The translations under genes and the position numbers were made by a program. A model generated the notes under the pieces. The model was not told where the DNA came from, made no database searches, and was given only the letters and a program-made list of their open reading frames with translations. From Priestia megaterium (GTDB taxonomy: Bacteria > Bacillota > Bacilli > Bacillales > Bacillaceae_H): a stretch of 64,000 bases of DNA. The DNA lies in NCBI RefSeq assembly GCF_009497655.1, contig NZ_CP023317.1:3997501-4061500 (forward strand), given 5' to 3'. Numbering within the stretch: position 1 is the stretch's first letter; each line of letters starts with the position of its first letter. Below are positions 7,752 through 18,279 of this stretch, one piece after another.

Positions 7752-9797
7752 TCACTCTGGATATTCAACGTCTTTTTCTTCAATAACTTCCCCGTCTCGG
7801 ACAATTTTATAAGACGCTTTTTCATTTTCATCAACTAAAACATCGAATGATTCTTTTGTTGTTTCAGTAATCGTTAGTTCTTTAGCAGGAACCGACATAT
7901 CGTTATCTGCATCTTCGATATAAATTTGTACTTTTTGCGGCTTTGGCTTTTCCTCTTCTGTTTCAGTGGCATCGCCTGTTTCCGTTGCGTCGCCTTGTTC
8001 CGTGCTTGCTTCGGTGTCAGCCTCTTCTTTATACGGAATGGTAACATCCACTGACACCGTTTGAGGAGCTTTTGGCTCTTTGCCCATTGAGACCGTAATG
8101 GTGAGCTTATCACCTTGCTCAATACTCTGCTCCGCTGCAGGCTTTTGAGACATCACAAGACCTTTTTCAACAGTGTCGGAATACGCTGTTTTTACGTCCA
8201 CTTCAATATCTTCATCTGATGCATAATCTTTTACGCTTTTTTCCGTCCAGCCCGAGAAATCCTTTAATGCAATCTTCGGCGGACCTTTACTTACCCATAG
8301 AGTAACCGTTGTATCTTCCGGCACGACTTGTTCGGTTTCTTTAGGCGTCTGATCTGTAATATTGCCTTTTGGTTCTGTGCTTTCAACTTCGATGGATTGG
8401 ATATCTTTATAATTCTGCTTTTCTAACAGACTTTTTACTTCCGTAAAGCTTCTTCCAATGTACCGGTTAAATCCTTCTTTTTTCTTTCCTGTACTTCGAT
8501 AAATAATGACGTTAGAGCCTTCTTTGATCACGTCTCCCGCTTCTGGCATCGTTTTAACCACGTCGCCTTCTTCCACCTCATTATCAGATATATCTTTAGG
8601 ATTCTTCACTTTAAAGCCTAAAGAAACTAAATCGGTTACAGCTGATTCATAATCTTGATTATGTAAATCAGGAACCTTTACGTCTTTTGGCAGTAATAAA
8701 GCCGGAATGAATGTAACGGCGGCTACGCTAGCAGCTGCCAGCAGCAAAAAAATTAAAACAAGCGTTACAATCAGCTTGCTTTTGCCTTTTTTCTTTTTCT
8801 TCTTTTTTTTCTTCGGCTTTACTTCTTCTTCTTCTTGTTCTTCGCGCTCTAAGTGAGGTGGTTTTCTCACAGGTACGTGCGTTTCTTCGGATTCAACAAA
8901 ATCCTCCTTAATAACGGGAATGGCTTTTGTCACTTCTTCATCATCAGGCACCGTAAATCTTTGTTCATTATAACGATTTGGATGAACAGCAGACTGTAAA
9001 TCCGCTTCGAGTTCTTCGACGGAACTGTATCGGTAAAATGGATCTTTAGTTGTTGCTTTTAATACAACATTCTCCACGCTTTGAGGGATAGATGGATTCC
9101 ACCTTTTTGGAGAAGGTGTTTCTGTCTGTAAATGTTTTAATGCAATTGACACAGCCGATTCCCCAGAAAAAGGGACTCGACCCGTTAGCAATTCAAATAG
9201 GACGATGCCAAGCGAATAAATATCAGAACGCTTATTCGCAAGCCCTCCCCTTGCCTGTTCAGGAGATAAATAATGAACAGAGCCCAAAACAGAATTAGTA
9301 TGCGTAATGGTTGTAGAACTTAGTGCTACGGCAATGCCGAAGTCAGTAACTTTAATGGTATCATCATGATCAATTAAAATATTTTGAGGCTTAATATCCC
9401 GGTGAATAATTCCGTACTGATGAGCATGGGCAATAGCTGATGTAATCTGCGTCATAATATGTATGGCTTTATCAAGAGATAATGGTGATTCTTGCAGAAT
9501 GTATTGCTTTAATGTCATACCCGGTACATATTCCATGATGATATAGTAAATATCTTCTTCTTCTCCAACATCATAAATGCTGACAATATTAGGATGAGCA
9601 ATACTCGTAGCAGATTGAGCTTCTCGATGGAAACGCTTTATAAACGCATCGTCACTTGCAAAGTCTAAACGAAGCACTTTAATTGCCACATCACGATCCA
9701 AAATCATGTCGCGACCTAAATAGACGTTTGCCATTCCGCCTCCACCAATTACTTGCAATACCTTATAACGGTCGTTTAGCCGTCTACCTATTAGCAA
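7752..9797 (-). CDS. prkC: PASTA-domain serine/threonine protein kinase PrkC
   Basis: Membrane Ser/Thr kinase that senses muropeptides or lipid II. I place the start at TTG 9797, five nt after the prpC stop, because it gives MLIGRRL and puts the ATP-binding lysine at K40 as in B. subtilis. In-frame GTGs at 9806 and 9800 are alternatives. The kinase domain (about 8-268) has GGGGMANVYL, HRDIKPQN at 132-139 and DFG at 152-154. Then come an acidic juxtamembrane segment, a run of nine lysines, one membrane helix (about 342-367), three PASTA repeats (about 372-435, 443-505, 510-572), a Thr/Glu-rich linker (about 591-617) and a C-terminal beta domain. The lysine run and TE-rich linker are low complexity and may vary between strains. 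Confidence 0.95.
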   Translation of the reverse strand: MLIGRRLNDRYKVLQVIGGGGMANVYLGRDMILDRDVAIKVLRLDFASDDAFIKRFHREAQSATSIAHPNIVSIYDVGEEEDIYYIIMEYVPGMTLKQYILQESPLSLDKAIHIMTQITSAIAHAHQYGIIHRDIKPQNILIDHDDTIKVTDFGIAVALSSTTITHTNSVLGSVHYLSPEQARGGLANKRSDIYSLGIVLFELLTGRVPFSGESAVSIALKHLQTETPSPKRWNPSIPQSVENVVLKATTKDPFYRYSSVEELEADLQSAVHPNRYNEQRFTVPDDEEVTKAIPVIKEDFVESEETHVPVRKPPHLEREEQEEEEVKPKKKKKKKKKGKSKLIVTLVLIFLLLAAASVAAVTFIPALLLPKDVKVPDLHNQDYESAVTDLVSLGFKVKNPKDISDNEVEEGDVVKTMPEAGDVIKEGSNVIIYRSTGKKKEGFNRYIGRSFTEVKSLLEKQNYKDIQSIEVESTEPKGNITDQTPKETEQVVPEDTTVTLWVSKGPPKIALKDFSGWTEKSVKDYASDEDIEVDVKTAYSDTVEKGLVMSQKPAAEQSIEQGDKLTITVSMGKEPKAPQTVSVDVTIPYKEEADTEASTEQGDATETGDATETEEEKPKPQKVQIYIEDADNDMSVPAKELTITETTKESFDVLVDENEKASYKIVRDGEVIEEKDVEYPE

Positions 9798-9802
9798 CAC
9801 TC

Positions 9803-10546
9803 TCACCCACTTTCAGATGTAAAGTCCACAATTGCAAGTGTAATATTGTCTTCTCCACCAAGCTCATTTGCTAATTGAATCAGGCTCGTACCCTTTTCGT
9901 GAAGTGATGAACTTGTTGATAACGTTTCGTTCAGCTTTTGTTCCGTTACCTTATTTGTCAGTCCATCTGAACATAATAATAATCGATCTTCTTTTTCCAC
10001 TTCAATTGTTTTTACATCTAAACTAACATTTTCTTCGGTACCTAGTGCTCGCAATAAGATATTTTTTCGCGGATGATGTTCAGCATCTTCTTTTGTGATT
10101 TGACCATTTTTTACGAGTTCATTCACAAGAGAATGATCTTCTGTTACTTGTTGAAATCCATATTCATTGGAAATATAGCACCTGCTGTCTCCTATATTAC
10201 CAATCGCACAAAACGTATCGGCGCATAAAGCAAGTACAACTGTCGTACCCATGCCTTTACACTCTTCATGCTCCTGAGCATACCGATAAATATCTTGATT
10301 AATTTGGGAAACATGCGTACGAATCCACTGCGTCGCCTCATCAGGAGACGTTACTTTGTTCGCTTCTTCCCACGCTATTTGCAATTTTTGAACCGCCATC
10401 TCACTGGCGATGTCGCCAGCTCGATGACCTCCCATACCATCAGCCACAATTGCAAGCAGCTGATTATGTTGGTTCAAAAATACCCCTCCGTTATCTTCAT
10501 TGTGTTGTCTAACTCTCCCTCGGTCTGTCATGAAGACAGTTGCCAT
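9803..10546 (-). CDS. prpC: PP2C-type serine/threonine phosphatase PrpC
   Basis: Metal-dependent phosphatase that reverses PrkC phosphorylation. The protein has 247 aa from the ATG at 10546, preceded by GAGGTGA; the frame is open to 10624 inside rlmN without support. PP2C motifs: RQHNED near residue 14, VADGMGGHRAGDIAS with metal-binding Asp, NIGDSRCY, LLLCSDGLTN and GGEDNITLA with the C-terminal Asp. It sits between rlmN (4 nt) and prkC (TGA 5 nt before the kinase start), so kinase and phosphatase are made together. Confidence 0.96.
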   Translation of the reverse strand: MATVFMTDRGRVRQHNEDNGGVFLNQHNQLLAIVADGMGGHRAGDIASEMAVQKLQIAWEEANKVTSPDEATQWIRTHVSQINQDIYRYAQEHEECKGMGTTVVLALCADTFCAIGNIGDSRCYISNEYGFQQVTEDHSLVNELVKNGQITKEDAEHHPRKNILLRALGTEENVSLDVKTIEVEKEDRLLLCSDGLTNKVTEQKLNETLSTSSSLHEKGTSLIQLANELGGEDNITLAIVDFTSESG

Positions 10547-10550
10547 ACAA

Positions 10551-11642
10551 TCACCTCGTCTCTTCTTTACGCTCCTTCGCACGTAATTGGCCACAAGCTG
10601 CATCGATGTCATGACCTTGCTCACGTCGAATAGTCACGTTAACGCCACGCTTTTTAAGCGTACGTTCAAATGCAAAAATCTGTTCACGCGGTGTACGAAC
10701 ATAATCACGCTCAGGCACATAGTTTACCGGAATCAAGTTCACGTGACATTTAACGTCTTTAATCAAATCCGCTAATTCCTCCGCATGCTCTACTTGATCG
10801 TTTACTCCTCCGAATAGACCATACTCAAAGCTAATACGTCTTCCCGTTTTATCCGTATAATATTTAATGGCTTCCATCAAATCAGGAAGTTTATACGCGC
10901 GGTTAATCGGCATTAAGCGTGAGCGGATGTCATTGTTTGGAGCGTGAAGTGAAATCGCAAAATTGATTTGCATTTTTTCATCAGCAAACTTATAGATTTT
11001 TGGAATGATTCCACTTGTCGATACTGTGATATGACGTGCACCAATATTTAATCCATCATCACTGTTAATTGTTTTTAAGAAGCGCATCATTTCATCATAG
11101 TTATCAAATGGCTCCCCAATACCCATAATTACGACAGAGCTCACGCGTTCTCCTTGTTCATCTAGCGCTTTTTGTACTTTTACTACTTGCGCTACGATTT
11201 CTCCAGCTTCTAAGTTACGCTTTAAACCTCCAAGAGTAGACGCACAGAACGTACAGCCGATGCGACAGCCAACTTGAGTTGTTACGCAGACAGAATTTCC
11301 GTATTCATGACGCATAAGCACCGTTTCAATCGTATAACCGTCATGGAGTTCGAATAAAAACTTCATCGTGCCGTCTCCAGACGTTTGCTGAACAACTGTT
11401 TTTAATGTCGTTAATGCAAATTTGTCTTTTAATTGTTCACGTAATCCTTTAGATAAGTTTGACATATCGTCAAAGTCCGTTACGCGTTTAACATATAACC
11501 AGTCAAAAATTTGTTTAGCACGGAACTTCTTATCACCATGTTCCACTAACCAATTTTCTAGGTCGTGCATTTCTAATGAATAAATAGATGGTTTTTGCGT
11601 TTTTTCTTCTGCTTTTGCTTTTCTTTTAGCTACTTCTTCCAT
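10551..11642 (-). CDS. rlmN: 23S rRNA/tRNA adenine C2-methyltransferase RlmN
   Basis: Radical-SAM enzyme that methylates C2 of A2503 in 23S rRNA and A37 of some tRNAs. The protein has 363 aa from the ATG at 11642, two nt after the rsmB stop, with AAGGTG upstream; an ATG at 11666 has no site. The radical-SAM cluster motif is CRIGCTFC (CxxxCxxC). Other family parts: the N-terminal HhH-like region, [21 protein letters not shown], and a C-terminal Cys in the DIDAACGQL segment that forms the transient methyl-Cys. Confidence 0.97.
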   Translation of the reverse strand: MEEVAKRKAKAEEKTQKPSIYSLEMHDLENWLVEHGDKKFRAKQIFDWLYVKRVTDFDDMSNLSKGLREQLKDKFALTTLKTVVQQTSGDGTMKFLFELHDGYTIETVLMRHEYGNSVCVTTQVGCRIGCTFCASTLGGLKRNLEAGEIVAQVVKVQKALDEQGERVSSVVIMGIGEPFDNYDEMMRFLKTINSDDGLNIGARHITVSTSGIIPKIYKFADEKMQINFAISLHAPNNDIRSRLMPINRAYKLPDLMEAIKYYTDKTGRRISFEYGLFGGVNDQVEHAEELADLIKDVKCHVNLIPVNYVPERDYVRTPREQIFAFERTLKKRGVNVTIRREQGHDIDAACGQLRAKERKEETR

Positions 11643-11644
11643 TT

Positions 11645-12985
11645 TTACACCTTCTTCTGTAAACATGCAATATAAAATCCATCGCTTTGTGCATCTGGCA
11701 GCAATTGAATTTCACCATGTTTTACGTTTTGTTTAAGTCTTTGCGGCATGCGTGCAGCAAGCGTTTCGTCTTTTTGAAAATCAGCATGATCTGCTAAAAA
11801 TGCTGCTACAACATCCCCATTTTCATCCCGATCGATTGTACATGTACTATATACGAGGGTCCCACCTTTTTTTAATAAAGGCGCAACCGCATTTAAAATA
11901 TCTTGTTGAATACGCGCCAGCTGCTTTACATCCTGCTCAGTTTTTGTATATTTCAAATCAGGTTTACGTCTCATCACACCAAAACCTGAGCACGGGGCAT
12001 CTACTAAAATGCGGTCAAACATTTCTTTATCAAACTGTTCACCGGCTTTGCGGCTGTCTTGAACCGTTGGCTCAATATTGGTAAGATGCAGACGCTCTGC
12101 CTGCTGGGCAATCAGCTTTACTTTATGGTCATGAATGTCCAAGGAAATAACTCTACCACTGTTTTTAAGCTGCTCTGCAATATGAGTTGATTTTCCTCCC
12201 GGTGCAGCACAGCTATCTAAAATCAGCTCTTCTGCTTCTGCACCTAGCGCATGAGCTACTAACATAGAGCTTTCATCTTGAACGGTAAACATTCCTTCAC
12301 GAAATGCTTGTGTATGAGCTGCATTTCCTTTTTGAACTTCTAGCGCTTCTTCTACAAAATGGCCTGGTTCTACAACAATACCTTCTTTTTCAAGCGCTTC
12401 TTTTACTTCATTTTGCGTAAAGCGTGCACTGTTTACTCGGATTGTTTGTTTAGGGGCCATTAAATTAGCTAAACAGATTCCGCGTGTTTTGTCCAATCCA
12501 TATTGTTCCACCCAGCGTTTTACAAGCCATACTGGATGACTCGTTTCAATTGCCAAGCGCTCCACAGGATTTTGTATTTCTTCTAAAGAAGGCGTGCCGC
12601 TGCGCTGAATATTTCGTAAAACGCCGTTTACCATTGAGGCAATTCCTTTGTGACCACGTTTTTTAGCAATTTCTACTGCTTCATGAAGGATTGCCCGGTC
12701 AGGTACTCGATCTAAATACATCATCTGATAAAGAGATAAACGAAGCAGCACTCGCACCCAAGGCTGAAGTTTTTTGGGATTTTTCAAGAAAGGGGCTAAC
12801 CCGTAATCTAACGTATCACGTCTTTGAATCGTTCCATACACAATTTCCGTTAGCAGCCCTGCATCTTTCCCTTGAATACCACGTTTTTGTATACTGTTAT
12901 TTAACAATAGATTGCTGAATGCCTGATTTTTTTCAATAGCTAGTAAAATATCTAAAGCTATGTCTCGAACGTTGTACTTACTCAT
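11645..12985 (-). CDS. rsmB: 16S rRNA m5C967 methyltransferase RsmB
   Basis: SAM-dependent RNA cytosine-C5 methyltransferase. The protein has about 446 aa: an N-terminal NusB-like RNA-binding domain (about 1-140) and a Rossmann catalytic domain with the SAM loop [30 protein letters not shown] (proline-cysteine motif IV) and the catalytic Cys in VYSTCTI (motif VI). The ATG at 12985 has AGGGG 7 nt upstream inside the end of fmt; an ATG two codons earlier (12991) directly abuts the G run. It overlaps fmt by 8 nt. Confidence 0.95.
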   Translation of the reverse strand: MSKYNVRDIALDILLAIEKNQAFSNLLLNNSIQKRGIQGKDAGLLTEIVYGTIQRRDTLDYGLAPFLKNPKKLQPWVRVLLRLSLYQMMYLDRVPDRAILHEAVEIAKKRGHKGIASMVNGVLRNIQRSGTPSLEEIQNPVERLAIETSHPVWLVKRWVEQYGLDKTRGICLANLMAPKQTIRVNSARFTQNEVKEALEKEGIVVEPGHFVEEALEVQKGNAAHTQAFREGMFTVQDESSMLVAHALGAEAEELILDSCAAPGGKSTHIAEQLKNSGRVISLDIHDHKVKLIAQQAERLHLTNIEPTVQDSRKAGEQFDKEMFDRILVDAPCSGFGVMRRKPDLKYTKTEQDVKQLARIQQDILNAVAPLLKKGGTLVYSTCTIDRDENGDVVAAFLADHADFQKDETLAARMPQRLKQNVKHGEIQLLPDAQSDGFYIACLQKKV

Positions 12986-13916
12986 TGACATCCCCTAATA
13001 CTGTTCCGACTTCAACGGATGTACCTCGTAAATACTGCGCTGCATCCATACGTTTTTTTCCAGCCGGCTGAAGTTCCGTCACTTTAATAGCTGTTTCATT
13101 TCCAGTTGCTACTACAAATCCGTCCTCTTCAAGTGATAAAACGGTACCCGGTTTGCCTGATGCGGATACTTTCTCTCCCCACCAAATTTTCATGACTTGA
13201 CCGTCTGCTGTTGTATAAGCAACGGGCCAAGGATGAAGTCCGCGGATATGATTATAAATTTCTTCTCCTGTACGGGCCCAATCAATTTTCTCTTGTTCAC
13301 GCTTAATATTAGAAGCAAATGTCGCTTCGCCATCGTTTTGTTTAACCGGCGTAATTTCACCTTTCACAAGAGAAGGAATGGTTTCTGAAAGCAATTTTGC
13401 ACCAGCAGCGCTGAGTTTATCGTGAAGTGTGCCCACGTGATCACGTTCTTCAATCGGAACTTCTACCTGTGTTAAGATATCACCTGCATCTAATTTTTCT
13501 ACCATATACATAATTGTAACACCAGTTTTCGGCTTACCTTGTAGAATTGAATAGTGAATCGGCGCGCCTCCGCGCAGTTCAGGTAACAGAGAAGCATGTA
13601 CGTTAATACAGCCGTATTTAGGCGCTTCTAAAATAGGAGTTGGTAAAATTTGACCAAAAGCCGCTGTTACAATTAGGTCAGGCTCATACGCTAACACTTG
13701 CTGATATTCTTCTTCTAAACGAATCTTTTCTGGCTGCAGTACAGGTATTTCATGTTTTAACGCCTCAACTTTTACAGGAGGAGGTGTTAATACGCGCTTG
13801 CGTCCTTTTGGTCGGTCCGGCTGTGTAACCACTGCGACCACTTCATATCCATCTTTAAGTAATGTTTGTAAAACCGGCACTGAAAAATCCGGCGTTCCCA
13901 TAAATACGACTTTCAT
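12978..13916 (-). CDS. fmt: Methionyl-tRNA formyltransferase
   Basis: Transfers a formyl group from 10-formyl-THF to initiator Met-tRNA. The protein has 312 aa: an N-terminal catalytic domain with [18 protein letters not shown] and the conserved Asp in [11 protein letters not shown], and a C-terminal OB-like tRNA-binding domain from about 205. The def stop lies 10 nt upstream; def removes the formyl group this enzyme adds, so the pair is functionally linked. Confidence 0.97.
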   Translation of the reverse strand: MKVVFMGTPDFSVPVLQTLLKDGYEVVAVVTQPDRPKGRKRVLTPPPVKVEALKHEIPVLQPEKIRLEEEYQQVLAYEPDLIVTAAFGQILPTPILEAPKYGCINVHASLLPELRGGAPIHYSILQGKPKTGVTIMYMVEKLDAGDILTQVEVPIEERDHVGTLHDKLSAAGAKLLSETIPSLVKGEITPVKQNDGEATFASNIKREQEKIDWARTGEEIYNHIRGLHPWPVAYTTADGQVMKIWWGEKVSASGKPGTVLSLEEDGFVVATGNETAIKVTELQPAGKKRMDAAQYLRGTSVEVGTVLGDVNE

Positions 13917-13926
13917 CGTGTAAAAC

Positions 13927-14400
13927 CTACCCTTCTAGTTCATCCTCTTCGTAATACTTTGTTACTTTTTCCGTGAACAATACACCGTGTAAGTGATCAA
14001 TTTCATGTTGAATGGCTCGTGCTAAAAAACCTTTTGCTTCTATAAAATAAGGTTTCCCTTTACGATTTTGCGCACGTACTTTCACATAATCAGCTCGAGC
14101 CACGTCACCAAAAAGGCCCGGAAAACTTAGGCAGCCTTCTGGACCGATTTGTTCGCCTCGTTGCTCAATAATTACCGGATTAATTAACTCAATTTTACCG
14201 TGTCGATCGTCCACGTCTACCACTGCCACTTGCTGCAGAACTCCTACTTGAGGAGCAGCTAGACCCACACCGTCTGCTTCAAGCATTAAATCATACATGC
14301 CGTTTAGTAATTTCGCTAATTTATTATCAAAGTTTTTAACCACTTCACACTCTTGTTCAAGTACTTCATTAGGATGGTAAACAAGCTTAAGCTTAGCCAA
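13927..14400 (-). CDS. def: Peptide deformylase
   Basis: Metallo-hydrolase that removes the N-formyl group from nascent proteins. Motifs: [17 protein letters not shown] (metal Cys) and QHEIDHLHG (HExxH metal ligands and catalytic Glu). The frame is open to an ATG at 14436, but AAAGGAGGTG lies 6 nt before a TTG at 14400 ([14 protein letters not shown]), which gives 157 aa, the usual length. TTG is therefore the likely start. It follows priA by 70 bp and precedes fmt. Confidence 0.95.
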   Translation of the reverse strand: MAKLKLVYHPNEVLEQECEVVKNFDNKLAKLLNGMYDLMLEADGVGLAAPQVGVLQQVAVVDVDDRHGKIELINPVIIEQRGEQIGPEGCLSFPGLFGDVARADYVKVRAQNRKGKPYFIEAKGFLARAIQHEIDHLHGVLFTEKVTKYYEEDELEG

Positions 14401-14470
14401 ATAGGCACCTCCTTTATTCTTTCTATTTATATCCAAAAAGCTTCTTCTTTAACGCCATCAAGACGACTAG

Positions 14471-16885
14471 TTACATCATCGAGTATGGATTCAAATCAAT
14501 TGTAATCGTTAAATTTTCCTTCTGCATTTCCGCTTGATAACGTTCTAATATATATTTCAACAGCGGAATCAGGCTTGGTTCCAGCTTGTATTTTAACATG
14601 CATTGATAGCGATATCTATCTTTTATCTTAGCAATGGGAGATGCGACTGGCCCTAAGATTGTTGTTTGCGGCGAAAGTTTCTGACCCAGATACTGCGAAA
14701 TTTTGTCTGTAACAGACACCACTTTTGCAATATTTTCATGAGATACCGTTACAAGCGCCAAGTAAAAGAAAGGCGGATATTTATGCATTTTACGAATTTC
14801 CATCTCCTGCTTATAAAACGCATCGTAATCATGCTGACTCGCAAGTTGAATGCTGTAGTGCTCAGGCGTGTACGTTTGAATCACTACTTCTCCTGGAAGC
14901 TTGTGGCGTCCTGCTCTTCCGCTTACTTGTGTTAAAAGCTGAAACGTTTTTTCAGATGCACGAAAGTCAGGTAAATTCAGCATCGTATCTGCTGTTAAAA
15001 CGCCTACAAGCGTGACGTTTGGAAAGTCTAGCCCTTTGGCAATCATCTGGGTCCCTAGTAAAATTTGCGCTTCTCCACTTGCAAACTTGTTCAGGAGCTT
15101 TTCATGCGCGCCTTTTCGGCTTGTCGTATCAACATCCATTCGCACGACTCTAGCCTCAGGCAGCACTTTTGTTAATTCTTCTTCCACTTTTTGTGTACCA
15201 GATCCAAAAAAGCGGATATGTTCGCTGTGGCATTCCGGGCACTCAGTGTGCACATGTTCTTCGTGTCCGCAGTAATGGCATTTTAATTTATTTTGATAGC
15301 GGTGATACGTTAGTGAAATTTCACAGTGCTCACATGTCGGAACGTAACCGCAGTCCCTGCACATAACAAAAGAAGAATGGCCTCTTTTATTTAAAAATAA
15401 AACGATTTGCTCTCCTTTTCCCAAACGGTTTTTCATCTTTTCAAACAGCATAGTTGAAAACATAGAGCGATTGCCGCTGCGAAGTTCCTCTCTCATATCA
15501 ACAATATCCACCGACGGCATCGATGACTTATTCATTCTTTGCTTTAACGTCAGTAGCTTATATACACCTTTTTGCGCTCTTGCAAAGGACTCAAGCGTTG
15601 GTGTTGCACTTCCTAAAATGACTGGACACTGATGATGCTGCCCTCGGTAAATGGCTACATCTCTGGCATGATAACGGGGGTTTTCTTCTTGTTTATAACT
15701 CGTCTCATGTTCTTCATCGATAATAAGAAGGCCCAAATTTTCAAATGGAGCAAATACAGCAGAGCGGGCCCCTACTACAACGGATACTTCTTTTCGCTGA
15801 ATTTTTCGCCATTCATCGTATTTTTCTCCAGTAGACAAGCCGCTATGAAGCACAGCAACTTTTGAGCCGAACCGCTCTTTAAACCGCTTGACCATCTGAG
15901 GGGTAAGTGAAATCTCCGGAACAAGCATAATCGCTTCTTTTCCTTTTTTTAATACTTGATCAATCGATTGGAGATACACTTCTGTTTTTCCGCTTCCCGT
16001 TACTCCATACATTAAAAACACATCGTGAAGATTTTCTTCGATGTCCTGCAGAATCGGTGCGATTGCCTCAGCTTGTTCATCGGTCAATTGAAATGGCTTT
16101 GACGGTGTAAAGTATCGATCTTGATAAGGATCACGGTATATTTCAATTTCCGTTTCCTCTAAGAGTCCTTTGTTAATCAGCGCTTTTATAGGAGCGGAGG
16201 TAATCTGCAAATCTTCCGCTATTTCTTTTATGGCTACTTCTTCATTTCGCTCGAGCATAAAAGCCAGCACTTGCTTTTGCTTTTCTGCCTGCTTATTTAA
16301 CTCGTTCATAAACTGTTGAATGTCTTCAAGGCTTTGATTCAGTTTTACGCCTTTTGTCGTTTTTTTGTTTCCTTTGTTTTTCACCACGTAGACGACTTCA
16401 ATTAGACCTTTTTGAATATCACGGTGAAAAGCAGGAGCAGCGGCTGTTTTTTCCACTTCACTCCACTTCAGCGAGGATCTTGACTGAAAAAACGGCTTGA
16501 CTTGCTCATGAAGCTGTTCGTATGCCTCTTTTGAAAGGAGTGACAGTTCTTTATCATATTTTGCTTTCATCGCCGCAGGCAGCATGACTTGAAAAGCCGA
16601 TATCATAAAACAAAGCGTTTTTTCTGTTAGCCAGTGCCCAATCTCTAACAGTTCAGGAGTCAGAACCGGCGTTAAATCAAGCAAGTCAGCGATTGGTTTA
16701 ACACGCTTAACTTCAGCCTCTTCTTTAAGAGCCACCACAAACCCTTGAACTTTTCTTGGACCAAACGGAACGACAACTCGCATACCCGGAACAATAATTC
16801 CTTTCCATTTGTCAGGAATGGCGTAGTCAAAAGCTCGATCTGTTTGTTTAGCAGCCACGTCCACAATTACACTAGCTACACTCAT
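14471..16885 (-). CDS. priA: Primosomal protein N' (replication restart helicase PriA)
   Basis: Superfamily-2 3'-5' DNA helicase that reloads the replisome at stalled forks. The protein has 804 aa: an N-terminal 3'-OH and DNA-binding region, Walker A GVTGSGKTE, DEEH box, GSATPTLES, a cysteine-rich zinc region (CRDCG, CEHC, CHYCG, CPEC), and the C-terminal helicase lobe with SGRAGR. The ATG overlaps the coaBC TGA (ATGA), so translation is coupled. Confidence 0.97.
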   Translation of the reverse strand: MSVASVIVDVAAKQTDRAFDYAIPDKWKGIIVPGMRVVVPFGPRKVQGFVVALKEEAEVKRVKPIADLLDLTPVLTPELLEIGHWLTEKTLCFMISAFQVMLPAAMKAKYDKELSLLSKEAYEQLHEQVKPFFQSRSSLKWSEVEKTAAAPAFHRDIQKGLIEVVYVVKNKGNKKTTKGVKLNQSLEDIQQFMNELNKQAEKQKQVLAFMLERNEEVAIKEIAEDLQITSAPIKALINKGLLEETEIEIYRDPYQDRYFTPSKPFQLTDEQAEAIAPILQDIEENLHDVFLMYGVTGSGKTEVYLQSIDQVLKKGKEAIMLVPEISLTPQMVKRFKERFGSKVAVLHSGLSTGEKYDEWRKIQRKEVSVVVGARSAVFAPFENLGLLIIDEEHETSYKQEENPRYHARDVAIYRGQHHQCPVILGSATPTLESFARAQKGVYKLLTLKQRMNKSSMPSVDIVDMREELRSGNRSMFSTMLFEKMKNRLGKGEQIVLFLNKRGHSSFVMCRDCGYVPTCEHCEISLTYHRYQNKLKCHYCGHEEHVHTECPECHSEHIRFFGSGTQKVEEELTKVLPEARVVRMDVDTTSRKGAHEKLLNKFASGEAQILLGTQMIAKGLDFPNVTLVGVLTADTMLNLPDFRASEKTFQLLTQVSGRAGRHKLPGEVVIQTYTPEHYSIQLASQHDYDAFYKQEMEIRKMHKYPPFFYLALVTVSHENIAKVVSVTDKISQYLGQKLSPQTTILGPVASPIAKIKDRYRYQCMLKYKLEPSLIPLLKYILERYQAEMQKENLTITIDLNPYSMM

Positions 16886-18099
16886 TTTCTCAGCCCTTCT
16901 AACATTTCCTTCACTTCTTTTAACACCTCGGTAGCTACATCGTGTTTTGAAAGAATGGGAAGTTCTTTAGACTCTCCGCTTCGCTTATAGAGCGTCACAA
17001 TATTTGTGTCCGTCCCAAAACCTGCTCCTTCTGTCGTCACGTTATTGGCTACAATCATATCCAAGTTTTTAGATGCAAGTTTCTTTTGTGCATATTCATC
17101 CACTTGTTCTGTTTCTGCTGCAAAGCCGACTAAAAGCTGGTGTTCTTTTCGCTCTCCAAGCGTGCGTAAAATATCTGTTGTTCTCTCTAGCTCTAATACT
17201 GCTTCACCAGGCTGCTTTTTCATCTTTTGATCAAACACATACTTTGGTCGGTAATCTGCCACTGCGGCTGATTTAATGACAACATCTGCTTCATGATAGC
17301 GCTGCATAACAGCTTCAAGCATCTGCTGCGCACTTTCAATTTGAACAACCTGCACCCCTTTTGGATACTCTAAATTCGTCGGTCCCGTTACAAGTGTTAC
17401 CGATGCACCTAACTTAGCAGCTTGTTCTGCAAGAGCATAGCCCATTTTCCCAGTAGAGCGATTGGTGAAAAATCGGACGGGATCAACGCGTTCTACCGTA
17501 GGTCCTGCTGTAACCAATACATTGATACCGTCAAAGATTTTTTGTGTATCTGATACTTTGGAAAAATAAGAGCCGATTAGTGAAACAATTGTTTCTGGCT
17601 CTTCAAGACGACCTTTTCCTACATAACCGCATGCCAAATACCCTTCTCCTGGTTCTACAAAAGAGTAACCAAATGATGAAAGAGTGCTCATATTTTTTTT
17701 AACAGCGGGATGATCGTACATATGAACATTCATTGCAGGCGCAATCCACACAGGTGCAGTAGAAGCCAGCAGCGTTGTGGAAATCATATCATCTGCAAGA
17801 CCATTTGCTATTTTCCCTATCATATTAGCCGTAGCAGGAGCCACTAAAATTAAATCGGGCCAATCGGCTAAATCAATATGTGCAATCACAGATGGATCTT
17901 TTTCATCAAACGTATCTGTATAAACTGGGTTTCGAGACAGAGCTTGAAACGTAAGCGGCGTTACGAACTCGCGTGCTGAAGCAGTCATCATTACTTTAAC
18001 TTCCGCTCCTGCTTGTACTAATTTACTTGTTAAAGCTACGGCTTTATATACGGCGATTCCGCCGCTAACACATAATAAAATTCGTTTTCCCTTCATCAT
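16882..18099 (-). CDS. coaBC: Bifunctional phosphopantothenoylcysteine decarboxylase/synthetase CoaBC
   Basis: Two consecutive steps of coenzyme A synthesis. The N-terminal flavoprotein decarboxylase (CoaC, about 1-180) has ILLCVSGGIAVYKA, VAPATANMIGKIANGLADD and PAMNVHMYDHPA. The C-terminal CTP-dependent synthetase (CoaB, about 190-405) has VLVTAGPTVERVDPVRFFTN, KMGYALAEQA and AAVADYRP. The protein has 405 aa. GGGG lies 4 nt before the ATG at 18099. It is the first gene of a long operon with its own promoter, separated from rpoZ by a terminator. Confidence 0.96.
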   Translation of the reverse strand: MMKGKRILLCVSGGIAVYKAVALTSKLVQAGAEVKVMMTASAREFVTPLTFQALSRNPVYTDTFDEKDPSVIAHIDLADWPDLILVAPATANMIGKIANGLADDMISTTLLASTAPVWIAPAMNVHMYDHPAVKKNMSTLSSFGYSFVEPGEGYLACGYVGKGRLEEPETIVSLIGSYFSKVSDTQKIFDGINVLVTAGPTVERVDPVRFFTNRSTGKMGYALAEQAAKLGASVTLVTGPTNLEYPKGVQVVQIESAQQMLEAVMQRYHEADVVIKSAAVADYRPKYVFDQKMKKQPGEAVLELERTTDILRTLGERKEHQLLVGFAAETEQVDEYAQKKLASKNLDMIVANNVTTEGAGFGTDTNIVTLYKRSGESKELPILSKHDVATEVLKEVKEMLEGLRK

Positions 18100-18179
18100 T
18101 ATGCCCCCATCTATTTATCCCGCTCAACCAGCATCCGCTTGTTTACTCGGGTAACTATCTAAAGCTTTTCAATTCAATT

Positions 18180-18211
18180 ATTATACCATTTTTGTAGTGA
18201 GACATTCACTA
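18180..18211 (-). promoter_or_regulatory. Promoter of the coaBC operon with an operator-like inverted repeat
   Basis: On the minus strand TATAAT (18180-18185) is preceded by TGG, an extended -10. There is no good -35. Where the -35 would lie, a perfect inverted repeat TAGTGA-N5-TCACTA spans 18195-18211. The promoter call is reasonable; regulator binding at the repeat is only a suggestion. Confidence 0.55.
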
Positions 18212-18235
18212 TCCTGCTTGAATACAAACAAAAGC

Positions 18236-18277
18236 ATCAAAAAAATAACAACCTATAAAGTAGGTTGTTATTTTTTC
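18236..18277. terminator. Terminator between rpoZ and coaBC
   Basis: Perfect stem AAATAACAACCTA/TAGGTTGTTATTT with a 5-nt loop, flanked by A and T runs, ending a few bases after the rpoZ stop. It divides rpoZ from coaBC. Confidence 0.88.
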
Positions 18278-18279
18278 AC

